Below are positions 12,092 through 25,600 of a stretch of DNA of 64,000 bases, piece after piece; positions within the stretch are counted from its first letter, which is position 1, and every line of letters starts with the position of its first letter. Where the stretch lies: the NCBI RefSeq assembly GCF_000699445.3, contig NC_067197.1, positions 10,732,152 to 10,796,151 on the forward strand, given 5' to 3'. The position numbers and the translations under genes were made by a program. The notes under the pieces were generated by a model. It was not told where the DNA came from. It ran no database searches and worked only from the letters and a program-made list of their open reading frames with translations. The stretch comes from Schistosoma haematobium (lineage: Eukaryota; Platyhelminthes; Trematoda; Strigeidida; Schistosomatidae).

Positions 12092-15000
12092 TAATATTGA
12101 CAGTAGTTAGTGTGCTTTGGTAAAAAAACAAATTATTCGTTCTTACTTTATACGTGCTTGTTTTAATGTAGTCACCAAAAATACAATAATCGATTATAGC
12201 AAATATTATAACATTGTTGTTTCTGTCTATCCAGTTTTATTGATCACAAGAATCGCATTTACCCAATGTTATGATAACAATGCAATCTTTTCAGCTTAAA
12301 ATATTTTAATTAGCAAACAAACAACACTCTAAGTAGACTGGTATAGCATGGCCCCTGCCAACGATGTTAGAAGACCAAGTGGTTCATTAGGCTAAAAACT
12401 CATCTCGACAAAGCAAAATTCGCATGGCGCTAATGTCACTTCAGAGCACAACAATTATTGATAAATGAACGATGATCACGTCCCCAAATCAATACACTAG
12501 TATGGGGTTGGATTCAGTGTCTCAGCGTTTAATAACCTGCTAAAACACTTGGGTTATCCTGACATGACAGAATCGTCGATAGAAATCGTCTATAGTTTGC
12601 AGTAACATCGCGATCCTACCCCACTGGGATGTCATGTCGACCCCCGTTCCCCAAATTATAGCCATCGCTCTGGCATTACGCCAGACCTAATAGATCATTC
12701 CAGACTAAGGCCCTAAAATGAATACATAAGTTTTTATCAGCCATCTTCCGGCTTCAAAGAGTTTCCGGCCCTCAGCAACGAAGAATAAGTCTTAGACAGT
12801 GAGCAAGTGTACTTTATATGTACATGTGAAATATACAGGTCAAAGACTCATGTACTTCATATCAGCATGGATGCTTTTTCTATTGCAACCGCTCCAGAAT
12901 GAACTCTCAACACAATGTCCTTATTGAATTATCCAATGTGCTCTTAGTTAATCCAATTATACTGCAGTGTAATGTATTAACTCATTTTCTATCGTCCGCC
13001 TATATTGGTTCAACCCCGCTATCTCTTAAGCAACACGCAGTCGTCTGGGTCGAATGTCGCCTGGGATTTAGATGAGTAAATTTTTTATCCCTATTAAAAA
13101 AGATATGCGAACCAGGAGTTGTTAAGTCTCATTGAGATCTATGAGATATGACAGACTTATTTAAGGGTTAGGTAAGACACGTAAATATTGGAAGACGATT
13201 TTCGCAATATTTCTCATCCCATCTTCGTTGTGTTTGATAGCATGCTCTCTTATTATATTTCGGATGCTAGTTGCAGGTGCAACGGAAGGTGAGCTCTACA
13301 TTCTATTATCCTTGACTGCGAAATATAATTCAGGGTATCAATAAGCATCAATAACGCCTTATGATGACTGCTACTAATAGTAATTATAAACATTATTATA
13401 ATTACACAATGTGTTTCGGTTTCTGATTACAAAATTAGGATGATTAATTTTATTATTTTGCAGTGAAATCGGAGAAGATCAATATTCGGCATCAGTACGT
13501 CAACTGTTTTGCAACAATTTTTTGGACAAACAAAAGTTATTATTCTTGCAGTGTCCGTATGTCTCTATGCACAGAAGTGAAAGTTCAACGTTTATTTGAG
13601 TATTTCAGTAAATATGAATGTTTACTTTTTTTGTGGTGAAAAATGTAATAGATCATTACATTCATTTCACTGAAATAAACTTTAGTGATAAATCCATGCT
13701 TCTTTTCAAATAATCTTCGGATGGTTGTTAAAGAACATCATGAATTGAATAACAAACTACTAAACATTGTATTTTAATTAGGAATAATCATATATATGTC
13801 ATTTTATTTAAAAAGCTTAGTTGGATGAAAGCTTCATGTAAATAGTCTTCCACAATAGGTTCAACTCATCCTTCGTGACCCTAACAATAGAATGGACACC
13901 CAGTATTAGAATTCTTAGTTGAGCGTACCCGTTAACCTACACAATATCAAACTCAATACCTTTTTCGGGTCAACACATTACCATTCAGCTAGTGAGCCGA
14001 AATTCGACAGTACACAAATTCAGTCGATTGAATTTATGGTGTGGTCCTAATCCAATCGTATCGATTAGCTGGCGCTTCATTATCTTGGTTTACTCAATGC
14101 TTTAAAAAACAACTTGAGTTAAATATAACTGCGTACTCGTTAACCATTCGCTTTGACGTGAATCCTAGAAGTTTAACAGAATACTATAACCTGAAGAGTA
14201 AATGAACTTGAAGGCCATAAGGAGACTCGTCAGTGACTTGGGACGAAGACCACATTGAAGTCAACTGATTGAACTTGAAAACGTATACCAACTCAGAAGG
14301 TAAATAAATCGCACCTGCTGGAGTATCCTAGGGTCCTGGGTTTAATGAATGGCCTTAATAATACTGTGACATAAACCTAATATTCCGACTTACCAAACCC
14401 TTAAAGGAAAATTCCTCCTGCCTTCCTCCAATTCAACCCTGAAGCCAATCATTCCGTAATACTAATTATGTGGAAAATAATATCATTGCTTTAGGATGAA
14501 TATAGAACCCCTTAGTTTGTATCTTATCTTGAACATCGTCACGGTTGCGGAAAAATCGTCTAAAAATTTGGAAGCTAACCGAATCTGAGTTTGAAATTGT
14601 GAGATATCCCAGATACGGTTGGATTTAATTTGAGAAACTGTTTACTCTTTATTTCGGAACCTGTTGTTTACATAAGATTGTTCCTGTATGTGTTAGAAAG
14701 TATTTTTGTGGTCAAACCTTCCTATTAAATAATGTAGTCATTTGAATGAATGAAATTGAGATGATAAACTGTGTAGTCATGTGTACTTTCTATTGGAGTA
14801 TATTTTGAATCTCTGCTAGATGAATGAAATTATCTGCAATACTATTTATTGGTCATAGCTGATCAAATAAATTTGAGACATCTTCTTTGTGTGGTTAATT
14901 AAACCAAAAACTAATGATCAACACAAGGCCGAAATGTTGTTAGAACAGTGCTATCATTAAAATGATCGACTGGGAACATTAGTGCTCTGAAACTTATGTG

Positions 15001-15149
15001 ATATAATGAGCTTACATGCTTCGGTTTCCGAGTCGTTTAAGCTGTATCGTTTTATTTATAACTCGCTAAAACTTTGATATGACTTTTATGACTCAGTTAT
15101 TTTATGGGCTAGACCTTTGGTTACCAGTAATTACGATTTATTTGGTGGT

Positions 15150-15161
15150 ACAGGCTATCTG
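15150..15161 (+). repeat. Target-site duplication (left) of the RTE element
   Basis: ACAGGCTATCTG here is repeated exactly at 17163-17174, bracketing the RTE insertion. Confidence 0.85.
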
Positions 15162-17162
15162 TTCAACATGTCATGAGGTCCTGGGTCACAAGAAACACCA
15201 TCACAAAGAATGGATCACTGTTGGTACACTGAATAAGATTCAAGAAAGGAGGAACAAGAAGGCAGCAATCAATACCAGCCGAACAAGAGCAGAAAAAGCC
15301 AAGGCACAAGCTGAATACACAGAAGTAAACAAACAAGTGAAGAGGAGCATCAGAACCGACAAACGTAAATATGTGGAAGATTTAGCAAAGACGACGGAAA
15401 AGGCTGCAAGAGAAGGAAACATGAGACAATTGTATGACACGACAAAGAAACTCTCTGGAAATCGCCGCAAACCAGAACGACCAGTGAAAAGCAAGGAAGG
15501 CGAGGTAATCACCAACGTTGAAGAGCAACAAAACAGGTGGGTAGAACACTTCAAAGAACTCTTGAATCGACCAGCTCCACTGAACCCACCCAACATCGAA
15601 GCAGCACCCACGGACCTCCCACTCAATGTTGGCCCACCAACAATTGAAGAAATCAGCATGGCCATCACACAAATCAAGAGTGGCAAAGCAGCAGGACCAG
15701 ACAACATCCCAGCAGAGGCACTAAAAGCAGACGTAGCGGCAACTGCAAGGATACTCCACATTCTCTTCAATAAGATTTGGGATGAGGAACAAGTACCAAA
15801 AGACTGGAAAGAAGGACTCCTGATCAAAATACCAAAGAAAGGCGATCTCAGCAAGTGTGATAACTACAGGGGCATCACTCTTCTCTCAATACCGGGAAAA
15901 GTCTTCAACAGGGTATTGTTAAACAGGATGAAGGACTGCGTAGACGCCCAACTTCGTGACCAACAGGCAGGATTCCGTAAGGATAGATCGTGTACAGACC
16001 AAATCGCAACTCTACGGATCATTGTGGAACAATCAATTGAATGGAATTCATCACTCTACATCAACTTCATTGACTACGAAAAGGCATTTGATAGCGTGGA
16101 CAGAACAACACTATGGAAGCTTCTTAGACACTACGGCGTGCCTCAGAAGATAGTCAATATCATACAGAACTCATATGATGGATTACACTGCAAAATTGTG
16201 CATGGAGGACAGTTGACAAAGTCGTTCGAAGTGAAGACCGGTGTTAGGTAAGGTTGCTTACTCTCACCCTTTCTCTTTCTCCTGGTGATCGACTGGATCA
16301 TGAAGACATCAACGTCTGAAGGGAAGCACGGGATACAATGGACATCTGGGATGCAGTTGGACGATCTGGACTTCGCAGATGATCTGGCCCTTCTATCCCA
16401 AACTCAACAACAAATGCAGGATAAGATGAACAGTGGCAGCAGCCTCAGCAGCAGTAGGTCTCAATATACACAAAGGGAAAAGCAGGATTCTCCGATACAA
16501 CACAGAATGCACCAATCCAATCACAATTGACGGGGAAGATTTGGAAGATGTAAAAACCTTTACGTATTTAGGCAGCATCATTGATGAACAGGGTGGATCT
16601 GATGCAGATGTGAAGGCGTGGATCGGCAAAGCAAGAGCAGCATATTTACAACTGAAGAACATCAGGAAATCAAAGCAACTGTCAACCAACACCAAGGTCA
16701 GGATTTTCAATACAAATGTCAAGACAGTTCTACTGTATGGGGCAGAAACCTGGAGAACTACGAAAGCCATCATCCAGAAAATACAGGTGTTTATTAACAA
16801 TTGTCTACGCAAAATACTTCAGATCCATTGGCCGGACACTATTAGCAACAACGTACTGTGGGAGAGAACAAACCAGATCCCAGTGGAGGAAGAAATCAGG
16901 AAGAAGTGCTGGAAGTGGATAGGACACACATTGAGGAAAGCACCCAACTGCGTTACAAGACAAGCCCTCACATGGAATCCTGAATGTCAAAGGAAAAGAG
17001 GAAGACCAAAGAACACATTACGCCGGGAAATGGAGATAGACATGAAAAAAATGAACAAGAATTGGATGGAACTAGAAAAGAAGGCCCAGGACACAGTAGG
17101 TTGGAGAATGCTGGTCAGCGGCCTATGCTCCATTGGGAGTAACGGGCGTAAGTAAGTAAGTA
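15162..17162 (+). mobile_element. 5'-truncated RTE-like non-LTR retrotransposon with target-site duplication
   Basis: A 2-kb insertion bracketed by the 12-bp repeat ACAGGCTATCTG and ending in TAAGTAAGTAAGTAA, a simple-repeat tail typical of target-primed insertion. It encodes a linker and a reverse transcriptase: GKAAGPDNIPAE, YRGITLLS, a FRKDRSCTDQ block, YEKAFDSVDR (catalytic Asp) and LDFADDLALL (FADD catalytic box, about 16370-16390), then the C-terminal [19 protein letters not shown] segment. The endonuclease is missing. The frame is broken by a TAA at 16249-16251, where relatives have Gln, and by a frameshift near 16430, so it is inactive. The apparent ATG at 15079 lies in host flank before the duplication. 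The RTE clade assignment rests on motif style. Confidence 0.9.
15202..17155 (+). pseudogene. Reverse transcriptase pseudogene of the RTE-like element
   Basis: The coding remnant runs in one frame to the stop at 16249-16251, resumes in the same frame at 16252, then shifts frame near 16430 and ends at 17155 (..GSNGRK). The polymerase palm motifs are readable (AFDSVD and FADD), but the ORF cannot give a single product. Codon use is less AT-rich than that of the host exons, as expected for a recently arrived element. Confidence 0.85.
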
Positions 17163-17174
17163 ACAGGCTATCTG

Positions 17175-17600
17175 AATCTTGTTAATTACGTATTTGACAT
17201 GAATTCCATGACATAAGAGGAACCATTTTAATTGTACTTATGTACGACGATTCACTCCATGTGACAACGAAAATTACGGCTATAAAGTATACATTGAACA
17301 TTATGAAAATGAATAAAATTGTACAATACAACCTATCTATAAACACCGATTTATGGTTAGAATTTAACGAATACCATGACAATTTTAGTCTGAAAACATA
17401 TTTGTTTAACACCATGTAAGGTTAAGGGTGTACAATATTGAAAAGTGCCGAACGAGCACAAAACAACTGTCCATTATTCCCTGCTTCTCACTAAATCTCA
17501 AACTGATGTTAGGTCATGATGAGAGTAACCAATAAAGTCAGTCACAATGAAGGCTTAAAAACTTATGAAAAATAGGTAAAATAAAAAATTGTAAAATATG
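17175..17600. other. AT-rich spacer between two retroelements
   Basis: Host DNA continuing after the right target-site duplication (17163-17174). No gene or repeat boundary recognised. Confidence 0.4.
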
Positions 17601-18490
17601 AATGAATTTAGGGAGTGAAGTAGTCGAACGCGTTGACAACTTCAATTATCTCGGAAATCTGATCGGCCCTAATGTGTTGGTGTCTCAAGAAATCTCAGCA
17701 CGGATTCGAAAAGCTCTTTTGGCTTTTGACAACTTACGTCACCTGTGGTGAAGACGAGATATCCGTCTATCAATTAAGGGACGAGTATACTGCGCGGCAG
17801 TTCGTTGTTCTACTTTATGGCTGCCAAACGTGGACATTAGGAGTAGAAGACACTCGCAAGTTACTAATACTTGACCACAGACGTCTTAGAAATATTGCTC
17901 GCATCTGCTGGGATCACCGGGTAAGTAATAGTGAGGTTAGACGCAGAGTATTAGGGAATGATGGTAAATCCGTTGGTGAGGTTGTGAATCTTCATCAACT
18001 GAGATGGTTGCACCGCATGTTGCGTATGCCTGAACACCGATTACCACGACGCACAATGATGAATAGTGTAGGGGATGGTTAGAAGAAAGTTAGGGGCGGC
18101 CAAACCAAAACGTGGCATCAGTGCTTGAAGTCATTAAGATTTGGTCTGAGTCATGTTGGTAGATACAAACTATTTGATTGCGGCCCGCGTGACTATCATA
18201 ACCAATGGCTGGAGACTCTTGGTGACATGGCTCAGAATCGATCACAATGATGTCGGTGCATACATCCTTTGTCTTCGCTTAAACTATGAAATTAAAATCA
18301 CTTCATATCTTTCTTTCTATGAATTAATTCTTCCTGTTTTATGTCCTTATAAACAATCTTTCTTTTATATATTACCATCCCTGAATTAACTGCCTCTATG
18401 AATCCTGTGTTCATCTTGTTGTGTTAATGTGGTATGGCAACTTGGACCGATGCATATATGTGCCTTTCCTATGTTGTAGATGACTGACAT
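17600..18490 (+). mobile_element. RTE (SR2-type) 3' fragment, C-terminal RT domain plus 3' end
   Basis: Encodes VDNFNYLGNLIG at the start, then YGCQTWTLGVEDTRKLLILD and DHRVSNSEVRRRVLG in another frame, the C-terminal tail of RTE reverse transcriptases. After a stop at 18080-18082 the 3' region follows: AGAAAGTTAGGGGCGGCC and ATGGCTCAGAATCGATCACA, ending near GATGACTGACATG. Frameshifts and stops make it non-functional. The same 3' end recurs at 19191-19630 and 40080-40490. The 5' limit is approximate. Confidence 0.75.
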
Positions 18491-18779
18491 GCCATTTTTT
18501 CCCTATTAATTAAAAAAAACTAATTGACTAGGTAACTAAATCATGAAATTTAAAGTGTTTTTTTTTGTTGTTGAATAATTAATAATAAATTATTGGGGAT
18601 AACAACCACATTTATTACTATGATATACACTTTGAAGTAAACAAAGACAAAGATGACCTTTAACCATCATATTCAAAAAAATTTTTTAATTCATGAATAA
18701 TAAACACAATAATTTATAATTTATTCACAAGATAATTAACATGTGACAGGATTCAAAACTTAATATTACGCCAATTGAT

Positions 18780-18780
<1 letters not shown>

Positions 18781-18823
<43 letters not shown>

Positions 18824-18824
18824 C
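18781..18824. repeat. TAA trinucleotide microsatellite
   Basis: About 14 consecutive TAA units, the longest pure microsatellite in the window. Confidence 0.9.
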
Positions 18825-19190
18825 GTACCAAGTCCAAATGTTTCACCTATCGAATCTGAACTAAGTCCACGTGTATGTATGGTGTAATAAGATAAAAATT
18901 CATCAAAACAAAATATGATTATTTTATTTTCAAAGCTAAATATATGAATAATTGTTGTGCATTTTTTTTTAAAAAAAACTGTATTTATTTTGTTTTATCT
19001 TAAAACTTCAACTGATCATGATGATGAAATTAATGTATCATTTAATTGTGAATAAGTTATGAAAATGTTAGTAGGAATATTATGAATAGTATAGAATAAT
19101 TATATTTATTGATAATGGTTAACTAGAAGTTCTGTTCGACATGTGCATCACAGATAATTTTGTCATCATTAAATAACATCAGATATTAAC

Positions 19191-19630
19191 GAATGATGTT
19201 TTAGGGTGTAGGAGAAAGTTAGGGGCGTCCAGACCAAAACATGGCACAAATCCATGAAGTTACTGACAAGTGGACTGAGCCATGCTGGTAAGTGTAGACT
19301 ATCTGATTGGGATCCGTGAGACGTTAGCAACCGATGGTTCAAGATCTTGAATGATATGACTCAAAATCGTTTGTAATGGTACAGGTGCATCCACTCTTTG
19401 TGTTCGCCTGAATTCTTTATGTCCCTTTTTTCTCTTTCCAGATTTATTTCGGTGGATTATACTCCTTGAATAGAATTTCCAGGCCCTATTCTTTCCTATT
19501 ACTGCTTATACTTTTACTACCTCTAACACTATGGGATTTGGATGGACAATTGTATCTCTGTGCTAATGTGGTATGGAAACTTGAGCTGATGTACGTACGT
19601 ACGAAGTTCTACATTGTCGCTGACTGACTG
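19191..19630 (+). mobile_element. RTE 3'-end stub with 10-bp target-site duplication
   Basis: The stub runs from GTAGGAGAAAGTTAGGGGCG to GTCGCTGACTGACTG. It is bracketed by AGATATTAAC at 19181-19190 and 19631-19640, a probable target-site duplication. It holds only the last part of the element, so it is a 5'-truncated insertion with no coding capacity. Same family as 17600-18490. Confidence 0.75.
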
Positions 19631-19640
19631 AGATATTAAC

Positions 19641-21724
19641 TGACTGCTATACAGTAATATCTCATGTATTTCGAAAAACGCTACTCAAAAGAGCTAAAAT
19701 TAAGATACTCAAGACATCCAGATCGACGGATAGATACTTAAAAACAGAACTACTCAGTATGTTTTTTTTTTTCAATTTTGGTAAATAGCCTATTTATATG
19801 CAAGATATTTTACGGTCTTAATGACCATAGTTGAAGACCCAAATGAATTTTTAAAAAAAACATCCTATGATCTATAGATTGTTATTACACAATGAACTTA
19901 AAACACGAATCGATCAATAAATGTCCTCTTCCTTCTTTTCTCTAAACTTCAAACTTATAGATCTACGCTTTTAACTCAGAATATGTCTTTATTTAGTAGA
20001 GGAAAACCTTGACGTTCAAAACTGAGTAGCCTGGATTGCATGCATGATCTCACTCTAGTATCTCAAACATCTTTGTTTACTGAAGTCTTGTTAAACAGAA
20101 CAATTAACCAATACTTACCATAAAATACCTCAGTTACCCGTCCATAGTATTCTGAACATAATTTATATAATTTCGTTGATAGGCTTTCAAGTAGCTTTCT
20201 TGTGTCGACTCGAAAACATTACAAAGACATTAGCTTACAGACAAGATAATAGGCAAGTTAGGTAAAGAAATGACTGTCACTTAGATAAACATGTAAGTTT
20301 ATCTATAGTTCAAAAAGATTAGTACTTTCTCTTCTGAGGACTGCATAGAAGTAATTAGCTACCATATTTTTAATGATACATTCACTAATAACTGTCGCTA
20401 TATTTGATAAATACTAGTCTGGATCTTAATTACTATAAACAAAAGAGGAAAATAGTAAAACCAGCACTTTATGAGTAATTTCTTAACCCAGCATGATGTA
20501 AATGGCAACAAACTATTGTCACTGAGATCCATCCACCTAACTTATGTCAGTAGATCAATAACTAAAACTATTCATTCAACATTAAAAGGCCTCTGCAATA
20601 TAATACAAAAGCGAATTATATACCCACTTCTATAACTACAGAATTTAATCTTATTCTGTAAAAACGTTTAGCATTATCATTTTGGCGATATACTCAGCTG
20701 TATTTTGTAATGCATTATATGCTTCTAGGTTAGTTAATCTTCGATTAGCCCTGTGTAATATAAAGCAATGTAATTAAATGTCAATCGTTGGTTTTTTCTT
20801 GAGATTTTTTCAAGATGAAACTAACCTCAGATAAAAAAAAGGTAAATATATATCGCCAAACCAGTGGACTTGCTAAGTCAACATTACAAAATTACCATAC
20901 AAGTATCCTTTTACCAGTGTCGAAAATTGTTCCATAGTTAACAAAAGTTCACTTGATGGCTTCAGAAGGATCTGTAGCACGTCTTAATATAAATCATAAT
21001 ATAGGTGAGCCGGGAAGTTGCGGTTACGCATTGGGAACTCAACTGTCAGGCACACCAAATTATGTAGTCAAAGAGGATAAGATTGTTTCCTATGATTTCG
21101 TACTCTTTTACATATTTCTCGAGTCGTGTTAGTAGTGTTCATCCGGTCGAACCTCCACGAAGTATTTTCTCAGCATTATAACAGTCCTCTAACTATTAAA
21201 GATTTTCAACCAAGTGCTTTGGATTAATACAGACACTAAACTTAATGTGTATTAGAAGTGTATTGAACAGAGAAGTAACGAAACGAATTATTTTCTAAAC
21301 ACTAAGATACTGCTAATGATGACTAAATTAGAAACCACTAAGTCTACAAAGTGTTGGTAATATTCAGGAATGATTACACCAAGTCATAAAACTTAAAATT
21401 CTATTTTTAGAGACTTAGTAAGAAATCTTGAAATGCTCATTGTCTATTACGTTTGCATGCTATTGACCAACTAGTCTTTTCACTAATGATTCCTAGTATC
21501 GTTTTTTATACATCCTAAAATTCTCTTAGACCAAGGAATTCCTTTTATAACATTGGTCTTACTTGAGTGAACATTTCTGTAATTAAAAGGTAGCGGCAAT
21601 ACTCTCCATTTTAGAACCCCGACTAATCAATATGAACTAATCACATGAGTTATTAGAGTTCGATTTCATCAGTCAGTTAGAACTTACATTGATAAACAAT
21701 TCGACGAGAATCCAACAAAACTCT
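19641..21724. other. AT-rich intergenic DNA
   Basis: No gene, RNA or recognisable element seen. Short poly-T and poly-A tracts only. Confidence 0.4.
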
Positions 21725-21987
21725 ATAAATTTCGATAATGCAATGAGAAGACGTAGTTTATCAGAATTATGTGATATATTTGCGCAATACATTTCGAACA
21801 ATCTGATCACACATATACTTGTTAAGAACATTTATATATGAAAAATTAAAAGGTCAACTAGACAGGTTTTTCATATATAAATGTTCTTAACAAGTATATG
21901 TGTGATCAGATTGTTCGAAATGTATTGCGCAAATATATCACATAATTCTGATAAACTACGTCTTCTCATTGCATTATCGAAATTTAT
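21725..21987. repeat. Perfect 121-bp inverted repeat with 21-bp loop
   Basis: The left arm (21725-21845) and right arm (21867-21987) are reverse complements with no mismatch by eye, separated by TTAAAAGGTCAACTAGACAGG. No coding frame. Both flanks diverge immediately outside the arms. It could be a very young foldback/MITE-like insertion, a palindromic duplication, or an assembly or library fold-back artefact; the lack of any mismatch fits all three. Confidence 0.9.
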
Positions 21988-22652
21988 CAAAGGGACTAAT
22001 TGTTTTAAAACTCTATAATTCTAGTTCAACGTAATTAACAGCATTGAGATGATTACCACTGGCGAAGGAACATCAAAGGTCAATATACAGTACAATATCC
22101 TCGATTAGCACTGAAAAAGATTTTTGGATTGCAAATGACCTATGGCTCTGTCCTACATAAGATTCAATGCTGAAGACCACAGCACTTTCAGAGAGAAAAT
22201 TTTCTGTGAATAATCCTGTTCAAGAAACATCTTTGAAATGCACTAATGGATGACGTGGGTTCCAGCTTCCAAAAAAGCATGAATTTTGTAAACGTTTTAC
22301 ATAGATTTTTTTGGGGGAATTCATACAACAGTCAGAAGTCTATTTGAAATAGGACCCCTCCAAATATACTTTCTATAGCAACTAAATATGTAATCTACGC
22401 AACAATCTGAACTAAGAGACACAACTAAACACTACAAAATGGCAAAGGCACTGTTAAAAGCATTGACTATTTTAACAATAAACTTATATTTTTATTATAA
22501 AAGAAGTCAAATCAATAGATGCGAATAATAATATCAATCAAAATTATGCAGAGGAAAAAACACAAATTATTATCAACAGAGTTCATGAAAGCAAATCTAT
22601 TCTATTGTAATATTGAAAATAGTAATAATAATGATAAAAAAATATTATTTAT

Positions 22653-25600
22653 TTATGAATCGTTCACATTTGTATCGGATTCATCATTATCACCAGAAAT
22701 CTAAAAAGTAAAAATTTCAAAAATATCCAAAGATATTACAAATATGTAAAGAGGTAACTTGTGTGTATAAAACGGGTTAATATACGTAAATTGATCCAGT
22801 GAATTAATAATCATGCAAGACACAGATGTATTAACGAAGTTATAGACTACATTAAACGTTTAAACTGGATAATGTGACTGAAGTCTAAACATATGGGATA
22901 GTATTTACCTTATTATCGATATATTGTCAATTGACTAATGTGGTAAATTTAGCACGTTGTATTTCACCTAAGTGGTCGGACGATAAAGTACTGATTGTGA
23001 AACATACAAGCCCTGGGTTCAATCACTAATGGGGCTGTGAATGATCTAAACTGTTGAAGAGAGCCTCTGACTGCGACAAAATAATTGAATACTTTCTGGT
23101 TTCCTATTACTGTTCAGCTGATCAGTCAGCGATGAAAACCAGGATTGATAGAACATGACCAACATTTATAAACACAGAAGTGTCTAAACTTTGATTATCA
23201 GAAAATAGTGAGAGTATACAAAATGAACATTTTCGCACAAAGATAAAAATTAACAACTGTATTCCAAAACAAAGAAAACTTTCGCAACATTAAAAAAGTA
23301 AATGTAAGTCTTGTCAAAACACAAATGAATACTTTGGGAAACCAAAAATAGGGTATTAAAATTATTAAGTGTAAAAATCAAAGGTTTAAAACTGAGGAGA
23401 ACTGTAGAGCTATTAAGCAACCATACCGTATGACACAAATTACCTCCAGCTAACACAGTGAAATAATACCTAATCTGATATCTATATAAGATTGATTCCA
23501 GTTAGTAGTTTGCACTACTTATGATTCCCAATATAATTTTTATATTTAAATCTTACTAAATTTGATAGAATGTTCTTTTTAGGATATCAATTCCTAGTAT
23601 CTAAATAAATACTAGCTGCCTAATAAGAGCCATTTATTGGAGAACTAATTATTGTTAGAATCCTGTAAAATACTTTTTGTACTTCATGACCACCTAACTG
23701 CAAATACCAATAAATATTTGTCGATAAGCTACACATTGAAAGACGACCTTCTTCAGATTGAGATCAATCAAAAAAATTCTAAACTAATTTCTGGGGAGAA
23801 AGCAATATAAAAGGGAGAAAAGCAGCAGGAGGAGTATCAATCTCAAAATGCATAAAAATTATTAATAAAGTGCAAATTGGGATTTCACATCAACGAGACT
23901 GACAAAAGTAGGTATGATTTATTATCACATAAAAGAGCATATTTTTAGATATTTACAATAAAGCACAGAAATATGAATGGAAAATATATTTTCAATAAAT
24001 TATCTTATGGTTTTACAACTTCATATCCAAATTAATAGTCCAAAAACGTGTCCAGGTTTAAGGCAAAGTACATCATTTAAAATGTAAGGGTGAATTTTTT
24101 TATTTAACATGGTTGAACTACAACTCTATATTGCAACAAACATACACCACAATGAAATGACAAAAACTCCGGATTGAAAATAAATATGTAAGGAGACAAA
24201 AACATGTGTGCCAAACGAAGCGGAAAATAATTATGAATAAATGTACTGAAACCTTAAAATATTCATTAATACGATCAAATTACTTGGAAAATAAGAACTC
24301 TAAGTGTAATGAAATTAAAATAAAACAAATGAGTCATACACTTATTTTAAAATGATAGAGATAATAGTAATTAGAGAGAATCATTTTTCGGTTTAATATT
24401 CAGAGAATTTTAATATTTTGTCACTGACTAACGAGTGCATTGCAGTACACAGATTTTATCCCACCTATCATCTACCACAAAGTTATATTTGAAGAAACCT
24501 TAGTCATCGAAATCACATGACTCCAACTTCCCGAGTTAAATTCAAATTTCTTCAGGAACGGACAGTGGACTTATACCTATTACCTTGTGAAATAGAGCAT
24601 AGGCTGCCGATCAGGATTATTTAACCAACCCTGTGCTAGGCAATTCTTTCCAGTTGTTATTGATTTTTTTCAGACGGTAAACAATGACAGGTTAAGGGTC
24701 AACAATAACCAATCAAGATCAAGGTCTACAGGACAAGCTGTGAGCCATATGTGAAGGAATTCGGACACTTCACTTCTACCTGAAGTTTATGCTTATGACG
24801 TCGTTCAGAATAACGATGAAATCTTCATGACTAAACCATCCAACTCAGGGAACAAAACTCTATCAAAATTTTTATTCTTTTGATGTCTACATCCAGTGTG
24901 TTTGTGAGTCTTCGTCTTAATAACTAAAATTTCTAGAAGCATAGATTTCCTCTTTTACTATACTATGCTTCCCAACAATTTGAAGCTATCCGTTCTAAAT
25001 TGAGCATATTAATTATACATAAGTATATCCAGAAATTTTTAGTTGAGATATGTTCTCAAAGTATCGCTATAGAGTAAAATTGACGTCTAACTGAATCTCG
25101 AGAGTAGAAAACTTAGGGAGATTAATACGATTATACGTCTGGATGAGGGTGGATCAGTATTTTTATTCTCCACCAGATTCTGATAAACAGGCAGTGATGC
25201 TAACACCAGCAAGTTCTTTACTCGTACGGGGAGAACATACGTTACTAGAAATTTTATGTAAAATAAAGTAGTCCGGCAAGGATTTCATAAGAATTTCCAT
25301 CCGAGTTTATGATAAGTGGAGTCCACAAATGATGTCTGTTTTCATCACTTGACCGGGATAATTTCACACATAAACTGAGTTTTAAATATTCTTTTATCAT
25401 AGTTATTCAACTCGAAATAGCCGCACGGACATAAGTACAAAAATGTGAACCATAAATTTGAGATGGATAACAACGCATAGCCAATAAGGATTCAATAGAT
25501 TCAATGTAAATTGATTACATGACCTAATAATTTAGATTCGAATACACATAACCAAGCTAGAGCTTCATCGCACTGACAAATTCACAACCCTTCCGTTTTA

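Larger units (their letters stand above)
10273..15161. other. Intergenic region with unclassified repeats
   Basis: No gene found. Contents: possible polyadenylation signals (AATAAA at about 10353 and 10384) after the TPR-like stop, a tRNA-derived SINE at 11360-11620, an ATT microsatellite at about 12070-12091, and a GC-richer unclassified stretch at about 12330-13080 that may be old retroelement. The ORF-like stretch just before 15162 is host flank, not gene. Confidence 0.4.

Noticed and set aside
15079..15161. Start of the long open frame MTFMTQLFYGLDLW.. as the RTE N-terminus
   Set aside because: It lies before the target-site duplication, so it is host flank joined to the insertion by chance.
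15240..15854. 204-codon minus-strand open frame
   Set aside because: Antisense shadow of the RTE coding region; no independent domain.
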